Source: an uncultured Eubacteriales bacterium (lineage in GTDB: Bacteria > Bacillota > Clostridia > Christensenellales > Aristaeellaceae). Taken from it: a stretch of 64,000 bases of DNA. The stretch is from NCBI GenBank assembly GCA_902793605.1, contig CADBEB010000006.1:41668-105667 (forward strand). Direction: 5' to 3'. Positions 7,738-17,006 of the stretch are shown piece by piece; the stretch's first letter is position 1; each line of letters opens with the position of its first letter. The position numbers and the translations under genes were made by a program. The notes beneath the pieces were generated by a model, which was not told the origin of the DNA, ran no database searches, and worked only from the letters and a program-made list of their open reading frames with translations.

Positions 7738-9008
7738 TCCGCATCATGAAATACGGGGAGCTGCCCAACGAGGAGATCTTTGCCCGCTCCATGCCTACAA
7801 TGAACGTGGCAGACAAGGTCGCGGAGATCCTGAAGAACGTGCGCGAACGGGGAGACGCTGCCCTGCGGGAATATACGGAGCGGTATGACCACGCGACCCC
7901 GGAAAACCTGATCGTGACAAAGGAAGAGATGGAGGAAGCGATCGAAGCGACGGAACCGTCTTTTCTCGCGATGCTGGAAAAGGCAGCGGCAAACATTCGC
8001 AAGTTCCATTCCCGGCAGGTAAGGAATTCCTTCATTATCAACGATGAGCCCGGGATTGTGATGGGCCAGAAGGTGATCCCGGTAGACCGGGCCGGCCTGT
8101 ATGTGCCGGGCGGCACGGCAACCTATCCCTCCACGGTGCTGATGGATGTGATCCCCGCCAAGATCGCGGGTGTAAAGGAAGTCATCCTGACGACGCCGCC
8201 CGGACGGGACGGGAAGATCAATCCGACCATCCTCGCGGCAGCGAACGTAGCCGGCGCAGACAGGATCGTCAAGATCGGCGGAGCCCAGGCCATCGCAGCC
8301 CTTGCATTCGGCACCGAATCCGTTCCGCGGGTGGACAAGATTGTCGGGCCCGGAAACGCCTATGTTGCGGAAGCCAAACGACAGGTATACGGAATGGTTT
8401 CGATCGATATGATTGCCGGGCCGAGCGAGATCCTAGTTGCAGCGGACGGGAAATCCAACCCGGCGTGGCTGGCAGCGGACCTGCTGAGCCAGGCTGAACA
8501 CGATAAGGTGGCCAGCGCGGTACTGGTCACGGACTCCATGGAACTTGCGGAAAAGGTCCGCGACGAACTGGAGCGGCAGATTCCGCAGCTCGAGCGCAGT
8601 GAGATCGCCCGGGAGTCCATCGACCGGAACGGCAAGATCATCGTGGCGGAGGACCTGCGTACGGTGATCGAAATCGCCAACGAGATTGCGCCGGAACACC
8701 TGGAACTCTGTGTGGACAATCCTTTCGACCTGCTGGACAGCGTCCGCCACGCAGGATCGATCTTCCTCGGGCGGAACTGCCCGGAAGCCCTGGGGGATTA
8801 CCTGGCCGGTCCCAACCACACGCTGCCGACGCAGGGAACGGCCCGGTTCTCCAGTCCGCTTTCAGTGGATGACTTTGTGAAGAAAACGCAGTATACTTAC
8901 TATACAAAGGAAGCGCTCACCCGGGTGGCGGAGGATGTGGCTGCCTTTGCCCGGAAAGAAGGACTGACCGGGCATGCCCGCAGTGCAACGATCCGAACGG
9001 AAGAATGA
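7734..9008 (+). CDS. hisD: Histidinol dehydrogenase
   Basis: 424 aa. Zn-dependent, NAD-linked oxidation of L-histidinol to L-histidine, the last two steps of the pathway. Family motifs include DRAGLYVPGGTATYPS, VDKIVGPGNAYV, the DMIAGPSEILV block, SQAEHDKVASAV with Zn/catalytic residues, EHLELCVDNP, and GPNHTLPTQGTAR. Length is standard. It overlaps hisG by 4 bp (ATGA) and is followed 15 bp later by hisC. Confidence 0.97.
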   Translation: MIRIMKYGELPNEEIFARSMPTMNVADKVAEILKNVRERGDAALREYTERYDHATPENLIVTKEEMEEAIEATEPSFLAMLEKAAANIRKFHSRQVRNSFIINDEPGIVMGQKVIPVDRAGLYVPGGTATYPSTVLMDVIPAKIAGVKEVILTTPPGRDGKINPTILAAANVAGADRIVKIGGAQAIAALAFGTESVPRVDKIVGPGNAYVAEAKRQVYGMVSIDMIAGPSEILVAADGKSNPAWLAADLLSQAEHDKVASAVLVTDSMELAEKVRDELERQIPQLERSEIARESIDRNGKIIVAEDLRTVIEIANEIAPEHLELCVDNPFDLLDSVRHAGSIFLGRNCPEALGDYLAGPNHTLPTQGTARFSSPLSVDDFVKKTQYTYYTKEALTRVAEDVAAFARKEGLTGHARSATIRTEE

Positions 9009-9023
9009 AGGGATGGATATGGA

Positions 9024-10088
9024 ATGAGTCGGTTTTTTTCTGAGAAGTATATTGATCTTGAACCCTACGTGCCGGGTGAACTGCCGAAGAACAAACGGGA
9101 GATCAAGCTGAACACCAATGAGAACCCGTATCCCCCGCTGCAGGAAGTGACGGACGCGGTCGCTGAGGAGAGCCGGAAACTGAACCTGTATTCCGATCCG
9201 GACAGCCTGGAACTTCGCCGGGCACTGGCTGACAATCTCGAGGTGCCGGAGGATCACCTGATCGTGACCAACGGTTCGGACGAGATCCTGAACTTTGCGT
9301 TCATGGCATTCTGCGATGATCATATCCCAGCGGTCTTTCCGGATGTAACCTACGGATTCTATCCCGTTTTCGCACAGATCAACCAGCTTCCTTACCGCGA
9401 AATTCCTCTGAAGGATGATCTTACGATCGATATCAATAAGTTTTTCCAGGTGGCCGGAACGCTGTTCATCGCCAATCCGAATGCACCGACGGGCATCGCC
9501 CTGAAGAAGAGCGAGATCGAGCAGATCCTGCAGAACAACACGTATAACGTCGTCGTGGTGGACGAAGCCTATGTGGACTTCGGGGCGGAAAGCTGCCTCC
9601 CGCTGGTCGAGGCATACGATAACCTGCTGGTCACGCGGACCTTCTCCAAGTCCAGATCGCTGGCCGGCGCGCGCCTGGGCGTCGGCATCGCTCAGCCGGA
9701 ACTGATCGCAGACCTGAACGCTGTCAGGAATTCCACCAATCCTTACAACGTGAATCGCCTCACGGCCGCGGCCGGGATCGCCTGCCTGAAGCACGACGAC
9801 TACAACATGGAAAACTGCCGGAAGATTATCGAAACCCGGAGCTGGAGCGAACGCGCCCTGAAGGATCTCGGGTTTGAGATGACCACCTCCCGGACCAATT
9901 TCCTTTTCGCCCGGCATCCTGACATCTCCGGTGATGAACTGTACAAACGGCTGAAGGACCGGGGGATTCTGATCCGTCATTTCAAAGGCCAGCGGATCTG
10001 TGATTACAACCGGATCACCATCGGCACACCGGAACAGATGGAAAAACTGGTCGAGGCGATCAAAGAAATCCTGGAGGAGAAAGCATGA
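9024..10088 (+). CDS. hisC: Histidinol-phosphate aminotransferase
   Basis: 354 aa, fold-type I PLP enzyme that transaminates imidazole acetol phosphate to histidinol phosphate with glutamate. Visible are the substrate-site KLNTNENPYPP, NPNAPTG, VVDEAYVDF with the PLP-ring Asp, the Schiff-base Lys in TRTFSKSRSLAGARLG, and the Arg region FLFARHPD. The C-terminal RICDYNRITIGT region is also typical. Its stop overlaps the hisB start by 4 bp. Confidence 0.95.
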   Translation: MSRFFSEKYIDLEPYVPGELPKNKREIKLNTNENPYPPLQEVTDAVAEESRKLNLYSDPDSLELRRALADNLEVPEDHLIVTNGSDEILNFAFMAFCDDHIPAVFPDVTYGFYPVFAQINQLPYREIPLKDDLTIDINKFFQVAGTLFIANPNAPTGIALKKSEIEQILQNNTYNVVVVDEAYVDFGAESCLPLVEAYDNLLVTRTFSKSRSLAGARLGVGIAQPELIADLNAVRNSTNPYNVNRLTAAAGIACLKHDDYNMENCRKIIETRSWSERALKDLGFEMTTSRTNFLFARHPDISGDELYKRLKDRGILIRHFKGQRICDYNRITIGTPEQMEKLVEAIKEILEEKA

Positions 10089-10672
10089 GAAAAGCTGAAG
10101 TATGCCGCAAAACCGGTGAGACGGATATCCGGATCAGCCTGGCCCTGGAAGGGGACGGCACGAGCACGATCGATACCGGTGTAGGTTTTCTCGATCATAT
10201 GCTGACGCTGTTCGCCCGCCACGGGAGATTCGACCTGGAGGTTTCCTGCAAGGGAGATACTTTTGTGGACGACCATCACTCCACGGAGGACATCGGGATC
10301 GCGCTGGGCAAGGCATTTGACCAGGCCCTTGCGGACCGCAGGGGCGTTGTCCGCTACGGCAGTACGATCCTGCCGATGGACGAGAGCCTGATCCTCAGCG
10401 CTGTTGATCTGTCCGGTCGGGGACTGCTGGTATACGATCTGAGCATTCCGGCAGAGAAGGTCGGAACATTCGATACCGAACTCACGGAAGAGTTCTTCCG
10501 TGCTTTCGCGCATAACGCAGGCGCGACGCTGCACCTGAAGCAGCTGGCCGGCAGCAACAGCCATCATATCATCGAAGGAGCCTTCAAGAGCGTTGCACGC
10601 AGTATGAAGGCAGCTGTAGCGGTGGATCCTGATTTCGCGGAGGAGATCCCCTCCACCAAGGGAGTTTTATAA
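10085..10672 (+). CDS. hisB: Imidazoleglycerol-phosphate dehydratase
   Basis: 195 aa, monofunctional HisB. Dehydrates imidazole glycerol phosphate to imidazole acetol phosphate using Mn. Metal-binding and signature blocks are GVGFLDHMLTLFARHGRFD, FVDDHHSTEDIGIALG and NSHHIIEGAFKSVARSMKAA. The histidinol-phosphatase domain of enterobacterial HisB is absent; that activity is supplied by the PHP-type hisK at the operon end. Its stop shares one base with the hisH start (TAATG). Confidence 0.97.
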   Translation: MRKAEVCRKTGETDIRISLALEGDGTSTIDTGVGFLDHMLTLFARHGRFDLEVSCKGDTFVDDHHSTEDIGIALGKAFDQALADRRGVVRYGSTILPMDESLILSAVDLSGRGLLVYDLSIPAEKVGTFDTELTEEFFRAFAHNAGATLHLKQLAGSNSHHIIEGAFKSVARSMKAAVAVDPDFAEEIPSTKGVL

Positions 10673-11286
10673 TGGTAGCGATCATTGACTATGGGGTGGG
10701 AAATCTCTTTTCGCTGAAGAGTTCCTTTGCCGCGATCGGGCAGGAGGCGGTCGTGACCGCCGACGCGGAGAAACTGAAGCAGGCTGACCGGCTGATCCTG
10801 CCGGGCGTCGGCGCCTTCCGGGACGCGGCGGAGAAACTTCACCGGTCCGGGATGGATACGGCCCTGAAGGATGAGGTTTCACGCGGCAAGCCGCTTCTCG
10901 GGATCTGTCTGGGGATGCAGATGCTGTTCGAACGCAGCTATGAATACGGCGAATACGAAGGCCTCGGCCTCCTGAAGGGAGAAATCCGTCCGATCGCCGA
11001 ACGGATCCCCGCGGGTCTGAAGATTCCGCAGATGGGATGGAACAGCCTGCGGATCCTCAGGGAATCCCCGCTGCTGAAATACACCCGGGAAGGGGAATAC
11101 GTCTACTTTGTCCATTCCTACAGCGCGGTAAACTGCGATGAAAGCCTGCTGGCCGTGACCAATTACGGTACGGGACTGACTGCCTGCGTGGGGAAGGAGA
11201 ATATATACGGCTGCCAGTTCCATCCGGAAAAGAGCAGCGAAGTCGGCCTGCGGATACTGAAGGCCTTTTGTGAGGTGCAGAGCTGA
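10672..11286 (+). CDS. hisH: Imidazole glycerol phosphate synthase, glutaminase subunit
   Basis: 204 aa, class I glutamine amidotransferase that feeds ammonia to HisF. The N-terminal IIDYGVGNLFSLKSS, the oxyanion region LPGVGAFRDA, nucleophile Cys in LLGICLGMQMLFERS, and the His/Glu of CQFHPEKSSEVG complete the triad. It shares one base each with hisB and hisA, so translation is coupled on both sides. Confidence 0.96.
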   Translation: MVAIIDYGVGNLFSLKSSFAAIGQEAVVTADAEKLKQADRLILPGVGAFRDAAEKLHRSGMDTALKDEVSRGKPLLGICLGMQMLFERSYEYGEYEGLGLLKGEIRPIAERIPAGLKIPQMGWNSLRILRESPLLKYTREGEYVYFVHSYSAVNCDESLLAVTNYGTGLTACVGKENIYGCQFHPEKSSEVGLRILKAFCEVQS

Positions 11287-11999
11287 TGATCATATTTCCG
11301 GCGATCGACCTGTTTGAGGGCAGGGCAGTGCGGCTCCTGCGGGGCGACTATGCGCGGATGACCGTTTACAGCGATCATCCCGAAGAGATCGGGAAAGATT
11401 TTGCCGCGGAAGGCGCGACCCATGTCCACCTGGTAGATCTTGAAGGCGCGAAAAGCGGGACCACTCCCAACCTGGATACCGTGCTTCGCATCCGGGAGAG
11501 CGCAGGACTCTTCTGCGAGATCGGCGGCGGGATCCGGAACATGGGAACAGTGGACACTTACCTGAAAGCCGGACTGGATCGGGTGATCCTCGGGACGGCA
11601 GCGGTGGAGGACCGGGAGTTCCTCGGGAAAGCAGTGACAAAGTACGGGGAGAAGATCGCCGTGGGCGTGGACGTCCGGGACGGTTTTGTTGCCGTGAAAG
11701 GGTGGACGGAGAACTCTGCTCTTCACTTCATGGACTTCTGCCGGGAGATGGAAACCATCGGCGTGAAGACACTGATCTGTACCGATATCTCCCGGGATGG
11801 TGCCATGCGGGGTACGAACAGGGAAATGTACCGTGAACTTTCGGAGACTCTGAGGCTACAGATCACGGCTTCGGGCGGTGTGTCCTCTCTGGAGGATGTG
11901 GAGAACCTGCGGAAGCTGAATCTGTACGGGGCGATTATCGGAAAGGCATACTATACCGGTGATATCGACCTGAAGCGTGCCATTGAAATCAGTCAGTAA
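11286..11999 (+). CDS. hisA: ProFAR isomerase HisA
   Basis: 237 aa beta/alpha barrel that isomerises ProFAR to PRFAR by an Amadori rearrangement. The catalytic Asp in FPAIDLFEGRAVRLLRGDY, the phosphate-binding glycines in EIGGGIRN and ASGGVSSLED, and the second catalytic Asp in CTDISRDGAMRGTN are visible. It follows hisH with a one-base overlap and precedes hisF by 12 bp. Confidence 0.96.
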   Translation: MIIFPAIDLFEGRAVRLLRGDYARMTVYSDHPEEIGKDFAAEGATHVHLVDLEGAKSGTTPNLDTVLRIRESAGLFCEIGGGIRNMGTVDTYLKAGLDRVILGTAAVEDREFLGKAVTKYGEKIAVGVDVRDGFVAVKGWTENSALHFMDFCREMETIGVKTLICTDISRDGAMRGTNREMYRELSETLRLQITASGGVSSLEDVENLRKLNLYGAIIGKAYYTGDIDLKRAIEISQ

Positions 12000-12011
12000 G
12001 GAAGGACAGCG

Positions 12012-12770
12012 ATGATCACAAAACGCATCATTCCCTGCCTGGACGTGAAGGACGGCCGGGTGGTCAAGGGTGTCAATTTCCAGCGGCTCGGGGATGTGGC
12101 ATCCCCGGTGGAGCTGGCGAAGTACTACAGTGACAACGGCGCGGATGAACTGGTGTTCTACGACATCACGGCATCTGCCGAAGGCCGGGCACTGTTTACG
12201 GATATCCTGACAGAGACGGCGCGGACCGTTTTTATCCCGCTGACTGTCGGCGGGGGGATCAATACCACTGACGATTTTGATCGGGTGCTGAAGTGCGGGG
12301 CGGACAAGGTTTCCGTCAATTCAGGTGCGATCCGGGATCCTTCGCTGGTGGGGAAGGCAGCGAAACTGTACGGGGATCAGTGCGTCGTGCTGAGCGTGGA
12401 TGTGAAACGGGTGGACGGCGTCTTTCGGATCTTCGCGAAAGGAGGCAGGGAGAACACCGGCATGGAAGCCATCGAGTGGATCCGCCGCTGCGTCGGTGAA
12501 GGCGCCGGCGAGGTCGTGGTCAACTCCATGGACACGGACGGCGTAAAACAGGGCTTCGATCTGGAACTGCTCGGGCAGGTCTGCGACGCCGTTCAGGTAC
12601 CGGTGATCGCCTCAGGCGGCGCCGGAAAGATCGGGGATTTTATCACACTCTTCAAAACCCTGCCGGGGGTGGATGCGGGGCTTGCCGCCTCGATCTTCCA
12701 CTTCGGCGAAGTCAGGATCAGCGACCTGAAGGAAGAGATGAAAAAGAACGGGATCCCGGCAAGGATCTGA
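12012..12770 (+). CDS. hisF: Imidazole glycerol phosphate synthase, cyclase subunit
   Basis: 252 aa beta/alpha barrel, partner of HisH. Closes the imidazole ring to IGP and releases AICAR to purine synthesis. Catalytic Asp in IIPCLDVKDGRVVKGVNFQ and the second Asp in NSMDTDGVKQGFDLEL are present, along with phosphate sites TVGGGINTTDD and ASGGAGKIGDF. GGAAGGA-type ribosome binding sequence precedes the ATG. Confidence 0.97.
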   Translation: MITKRIIPCLDVKDGRVVKGVNFQRLGDVASPVELAKYYSDNGADELVFYDITASAEGRALFTDILTETARTVFIPLTVGGGINTTDDFDRVLKCGADKVSVNSGAIRDPSLVGKAAKLYGDQCVVLSVDVKRVDGVFRIFAKGGRENTGMEAIEWIRRCVGEGAGEVVVNSMDTDGVKQGFDLELLGQVCDAVQVPVIASGGAGKIGDFITLFKTLPGVDAGLAASIFHFGEVRISDLKEEMKKNGIPARI

Positions 12771-12782
12771 GAGGAGAAAAAC

Positions 12783-13430
12783 ATGCTGAACATTGATGAA
12801 CTGAAGTTTGACGAGAACGGCCTGATTCCCGCAATCGTCGTGGACGCGGAGAACGGAAAGGTGCTGACCCTGGCTTACATGAACCGGGAAAGCCTGCAGA
12901 TTTCCATGGAAAAAGGGCTGACCTGCTTCTGGAGCCGCAGCCGCCGGGAGCTGTGGCTGAAGGGGGAGACGAGCGGCAACTACCAACATATCGTATCCAT
13001 TACCGCTGACTGCGACCGGGATGCCCTGGTCGTGAAGGTCGAAAAAGACGGACCGGCCTGCCACAAGGGAACGGAAAGCTGCTTCAACGATCTCCTCTGG
13101 GAGAGCGATGAACGGCATGAGTTCACCTACCAAGGTCTGATGGAGCTGATCGCCGGCCGGAAGACCGAAAAGAAGGAAGGTTCCTATACCACTTATCTGT
13201 TTGAAAAAGGACTGGACAAGATCCTGAAAAAGGTCGGCGAGGAGACCACAGAGGTCATCATTGCTGCCAAGGACAGGGACAAGAAGAACACGGTCTATGA
13301 GATCGCTGACCTGACCTATCACGTGATGGTGCTGATGATCGAAGCCGGGATCTCCCTGGAGGACATCCACAGGGAACTCGCCTCACGCCATGTGATCGAC
13401 AAGAAGATCAAGCAGGAGAAAATGGTCTGA
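12783..13430 (+). CDS. hisIE: Bifunctional PR-AMP cyclohydrolase / PR-ATP pyrophosphatase
   Basis: 215 aa fusion. HisI occupies about residues 1-110 ([29 protein letters not shown], the metal-binding Asp/Cys region [12 protein letters not shown] and [10 protein letters not shown]). HisE fills the rest, with the MazG-like [12 protein letters not shown] and [13 protein letters not shown] metal-binding helices. Together they carry out steps two and three of the pathway. It ends on the base that begins hisK (TGATG). Confidence 0.97.
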   Translation: MLNIDELKFDENGLIPAIVVDAENGKVLTLAYMNRESLQISMEKGLTCFWSRSRRELWLKGETSGNYQHIVSITADCDRDALVVKVEKDGPACHKGTESCFNDLLWESDERHEFTYQGLMELIAGRKTEKKEGSYTTYLFEKGLDKILKKVGEETTEVIIAAKDRDKKNTVYEIADLTYHVMVLMIEAGISLEDIHRELASRHVIDKKIKQEKMV

Positions 13431-14167
13431 TGAAGGATCTTCATATGCATACAGTCTTCTCCGACGGAAAAAACACACCGGAGGAGATGGTGGAGGAAGC
13501 GATCCGGCTCGGGCTGGATACCGTCGGCATCTCGGATCACAGCCACCTGGATCCCTGCGGTATGACCCTGGAAGCCGGTGCGGAATACCGTTCGGAGCTT
13601 GTCCGCCTGAAGAAGAAATATGCAGGACGGATCCGGGTGCTGTGCGGACTGGAAAGGGACTTTATCTCCGATGATTTCGGGGATTACGATTACGTGATCG
13701 GATCCGTCCATCTGCTGACCATGCCGGACGGGCACCACGTATCGGTGGACTGGACCGCAGAGAAACAGCGGGAAGGCGTTAAAAAGTACTTCGACGGGGA
13801 CTGGTATGCTTTCGCGGAGAGCTATTATGCCACGGTCGCGCGAGTGGCTGAAGTAACCAAATGTGACATCATCGGCCATTTTGACCTGATCACCAAATTC
13901 ATCGAGCAGGATCCCTGTTTTGACGTCAGACATCCACGGTATGTGAAGGCCTGGCAGGCGGCGGCGGATAAGCTGCTGAAGACGGGTAAACCCTTCGAGA
14001 TCAACACCGGGGCAATCTCCCGCGGGTACCGGACAGAACCCTATCCGGCAAAGGATATCCGGAACTACATCCGCAAACATGGCGGTATGATGATCCTTTC
14101 CAGCGACAGCCATCAGAAGAATACCATTGCCTACCGCTTCCGGGATTATATTTCGGAGATCCGGTGA
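13430..14167 (+). CDS. hisK: Histidinol-phosphatase, PHP family
   Basis: 245 aa. Dephosphorylates histidinol phosphate. PHP metal-binding signatures: the opening DLHMHTVFSDG, GISDHSHLD, GLERDF, the H in GSVHLL, and the late SSDSHQKNTI. The gene is coupled to hisIE by a one-base overlap and completes the operon, replacing the HAD-type domain of enterobacterial HisB. The name hisK follows the Lactococcus convention (hisJ in Bacillus). Its stop codon lies within a terminator stem. Confidence 0.9.
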   Translation: MKDLHMHTVFSDGKNTPEEMVEEAIRLGLDTVGISDHSHLDPCGMTLEAGAEYRSELVRLKKKYAGRIRVLCGLERDFISDDFGDYDYVIGSVHLLTMPDGHHVSVDWTAEKQREGVKKYFDGDWYAFAESYYATVARVAEVTKCDIIGHFDLITKFIEQDPCFDVRHPRYVKAWQAAADKLLKTGKPFEINTGAISRGYRTEPYPAKDIRNYIRKHGGMMILSSDSHQKNTIAYRFRDYISEIR

Positions 14168-14187
14168 AGAACTCACCGGGTCTTTTC
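14161..14187 (+). terminator. his operon terminator overlapping the hisK stop codon
   Basis: CCGGTGA (14161-14167) pairs with TCACCGG (14173-14179), 5-nt loop, then GTCTTTTC. The left arm contains the last codons and stop of hisK. Confidence 0.72.
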
Positions 14188-14294
14188 AGTTTTTGAAAGA
14201 TCTTTTCCATTTCCGGGGAACTTTTTCACCTGTACGGCGTCTGACAGGGTGAAGCCGGCAGGAGACCGGCGAAACGGGAAGGAGACTGAAGAAG

Positions 14295-16121
14295 ATGAAG
14301 CGTTTTACAGCGTTGATCCTGGCGGTGCTGATGATCCTGACGGTTGCGGCGCCCGCAATGGGTGAGGAGAACAAGATCTGGCAAAAAGGCGATACCGGAG
14401 AAAAAGTCACCTGGATCCAGCAGCGGCTGAAGGACCTGGAATACCTGAACCGGGAACCCACCGGTGTTTTTGACGAGGAGACCGAAGAAGCACTCCGGGA
14501 TTTCCAGCGTGACAACGGACTGCTTCGGACCGGCATGGCGGATGAAGTGACGATGAGGGCCCTGGAGACTGCGACCGAGACCGTGTCAGACAGGCAAAGA
14601 TACGTTTGCAATGAGGCGGAGTATGAGGAAAGCGCGGCGTACGACGGTTCCATGATGATGACAGCTGCCTACGCCCCGACGCCTGCCAAGGGTATGGCGG
14701 CAGAGACAGACTGGAACACGGATGAATACACCCACTTTGAATCCAACCGGTTCCTGAGTACGCAGACATCCCCGTTGTCCACTTTCGCGGCGGACGTGGA
14801 TACCTCTTCCTATGCACATTTCCGGCGGCTGGTCCTGAACGGGGAACATGTGCCGGCGGATGCGATCCGGATCGAGGAGATGCTGAACTACTTCCACTAC
14901 AATTACCAGGCGCCTAAAGGCGATGAACCCTTCGGCGTGACGGTTGAAATCGGGAACTGCCCCTGGAACGATAAGACAAAGCTGATGCTGATCGGCCTGC
15001 AGGCAAAGGAAGTCACAAAGACCGATCGTCCCGGACACAACCTGGTCTTCCTGATCGACACCTCCGGAAGCATGTACGGAGCAGACCGGCTGGACCTGGT
15101 GAAGCGGGCTTTCCTGATGCTGCTGGACGAGATGGAACCCACGGACACAGTATCCATCGTGGCCTATGCCAGCCAGGAACGCGTGGTGCTGGAAGGCGTG
15201 CCCGTCGGCGGAAGCGGCAAGGTTACGATCATGGAAGCGATCTCCGAGCTGGAAGCCGGCGGCGCGACCAACGGCAGCGCCGGGATCGCCCGGGCCTATG
15301 AGATCGCATCGAAATACTATGTGGAGGGCGGCGTGAACCGCATTCTGCTTGCGACTGACGGCGACCTGAACGTCGGTACCACCAGTGAAGGCGAACTGGC
15401 GGAGATGGTGACAGAGAAGAAAAAGGCCGGCATCAGCCTGACCTGCCTGGGTGTCGGTATGGGCAACTACAAGGACAACAAAATGGAAGCTCTGGCAGAC
15501 TACGGCGACGGCAACTGCTGGTACCTCGACACGATCCATGAAGCCCGCAAAGCCCTGATCAGCGAAGCCGGCGGCACCTTTATCACCGTGGCGAAGGACG
15601 TTAAGATCCAGGTGGACTTTAACCCCTCAAAGGTGAAGGGCTACCGCCTGATCGGCTACGAAGACCGTGTCATGGCGGCTGAAGACTTTGCCAACGACGA
15701 GAAGGACGGCGGCGAGATCGGGAGCGGACACCGGATGACTGCCCTGTACGAGATCGTTCCGGTGGACTCCGATTTTGATTTTGGTGAGGCGGAAAGCCGC
15801 TACCAGAAGAACAACACAGTGGACAACAACAGCGCCGATTGGCTGACTGTTGCCATCCGGGCCAAGGAGCCGGAAGGCACCGAGAGCAAGCTGTACGAAT
15901 ACCCGGTCGGACTGGAACAGTTCACGGAGACCCTGAGCGATAACATGCGGTTTGCCGCGGCGGTTGTGGAAGCCGGGATGCTGATCCGGAACAGTGAATG
16001 GAAGGGAACGGCAACCTGGGACAGTGCGCTGGAGCTCGTACGGAGCTGCGGAAATGTGACCGGCGACGCCTACAAGGAAGAATTCCTCTACCTGCTGACG
16101 TTGCTGCAGCGGGGAAACTAA
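14295..16121 (+). CDS. Secreted von Willebrand factor A protein with peptidoglycan-binding domain
   Basis: 608 aa. A signal peptide (residues 1-23, ending AAPAMG) is followed by a PG_binding_1 domain (about 28-90, KGDTGEKVTWIQQRL and GVFDEETEEALRDFQ), a low-complexity linker with a Met/Ala-rich part, then a YfbK-like vWA module. The MIDAS motif DTSGSM is at about residue 255, and downstream TDGD and Thr residues complete it. The C-terminal part resembles the domain usually found after vWA in YfbK relatives. It is probably a wall-attached metal-dependent adhesion or scaffold protein. YfbK homologues are usually lipoproteins without a wall-binding domain, so the combination is less common. It stands between the his terminator and a new promoter. 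Confidence 0.85.
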   Translation: MKRFTALILAVLMILTVAAPAMGEENKIWQKGDTGEKVTWIQQRLKDLEYLNREPTGVFDEETEEALRDFQRDNGLLRTGMADEVTMRALETATETVSDRQRYVCNEAEYEESAAYDGSMMMTAAYAPTPAKGMAAETDWNTDEYTHFESNRFLSTQTSPLSTFAADVDTSSYAHFRRLVLNGEHVPADAIRIEEMLNYFHYNYQAPKGDEPFGVTVEIGNCPWNDKTKLMLIGLQAKEVTKTDRPGHNLVFLIDTSGSMYGADRLDLVKRAFLMLLDEMEPTDTVSIVAYASQERVVLEGVPVGGSGKVTIMEAISELEAGGATNGSAGIARAYEIASKYYVEGGVNRILLATDGDLNVGTTSEGELAEMVTEKKKAGISLTCLGVGMGNYKDNKMEALADYGDGNCWYLDTIHEARKALISEAGGTFITVAKDVKIQVDFNPSKVKGYRLIGYEDRVMAAEDFANDEKDGGEIGSGHRMTALYEIVPVDSDFDFGEAESRYQKNNTVDNNSADWLTVAIRAKEPEGTESKLYEYPVGLEQFTETLSDNMRFAAAVVEAGMLIRNSEWKGTATWDSALELVRSCGNVTGDAYKEEFLYLLTLLQRGN

Positions 16122-16134
16122 AGAAAGAAAATGA

Positions 16135-16163
16135 ATGACAAATAATCCGTAAGTGAATATAAT
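16135..16163 (+). promoter_or_regulatory. Promoter of the PHP / GGDEF-EAL gene pair
   Basis: ATGACA (16135-16140), 17-bp spacer, TATAAT (16158-16163), about 25 bp before a GAAGGGAG ribosome site. Confidence 0.72.
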
Positions 16164-16195
16164 GGCATGGATGTGAACCGGAAGGGAGAAACACC

Positions 16196-16978
16196 ATGCC
16201 GTTTTTATATGAGACCCATATGCATACCTGCCAGGCAAGCGCCTGCGGGAAATGCACCGGGAAGGAGCATGCTCGCTTCTACAAGGAGCAGGGGTATACC
16301 GGGATCATCATGACCGATCATTTTTTCGGCGGGAACACCGCGATCGACCGGAAACTGCCCTGGGAGGAGCGAATTGATCTGTTCTGGCGCGGATATGAGG
16401 ATGCGAAGGAAGAAGGCGACCGGATCGGACTGGATGTGTTCTTCGGCCTTGAGCAGAACTTCCGCTTTGACGAATACCTGATCTACGGACTGACAAAGGA
16501 ATACATGAAGGCACATCCGGAGATGGAACACTGGACAAGACAGCAGCAGCTGGAGGAGGTACACAAGGCCGGCGGCTGTGTGATCCAGGCGCATCCCTTC
16601 CGGATGCGCGGCTATATGGACCGGATCCGTCTCGGACCGGATTTCGCGGACGGCATTGAGGTCGCCAATGCAGGAAACGAGGCGCTGGATGACGCCCGGG
16701 CGTGGCGCTACGGGAAGGAGAAGGGCCTGGTGATGACCGCAGGCTCCGACAATCACCGGTCTCCGGCGGATGAGCTGTACGGGGTCAGGCTTGAAAAAAG
16801 ATTGACAAGCATTTCCGATTATGTCAAAATGATCATGAATAGAAATGTGATCGGATTATATGTTCCTGAGGGCCGGTTTGAGCTGGCCGGTGTGCCGGAG
16901 ATCGATGAACGGCATAAGGCGTATCTGCTGGATGATTCCGGGCAGGATATTCCTGCACCGAAAGAATGGATCGATTGA
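16196..16978 (+). CDS. PHP domain phosphoesterase
   Basis: 260 aa. Metal-binding residues are seen in the opening YETHMHT, in IIMTDHFFG, GLEQNF, IQAHPFRMRGY and GSDNHRSP. This is the TrpH/YciV-like branch of the PHP family, whose members include a 5'-3' exonuclease acting on short oligonucleotides (RNase AM) and nucleotide phosphatases. A CxxC-like cluster (CQASACGKC) near the N-terminus is unusual for simple PHP enzymes. The gene shares a promoter with the GGDEF-EAL protein 28 bp downstream. Degradation of pGpG made by the EAL domain is a plausible link, but this is inference. Confidence 0.8.
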   Translation: MPFLYETHMHTCQASACGKCTGKEHARFYKEQGYTGIIMTDHFFGGNTAIDRKLPWEERIDLFWRGYEDAKEEGDRIGLDVFFGLEQNFRFDEYLIYGLTKEYMKAHPEMEHWTRQQQLEEVHKAGGCVIQAHPFRMRGYMDRIRLGPDFADGIEVANAGNEALDDARAWRYGKEKGLVMTAGSDNHRSPADELYGVRLEKRLTSISDYVKMIMNRNVIGLYVPEGRFELAGVPEIDERHKAYLLDDSGQDIPAPKEWID

Positions 16979-17006
16979 GAAATCTGAGAAGAAAGGACAG
17001 GCAGCG

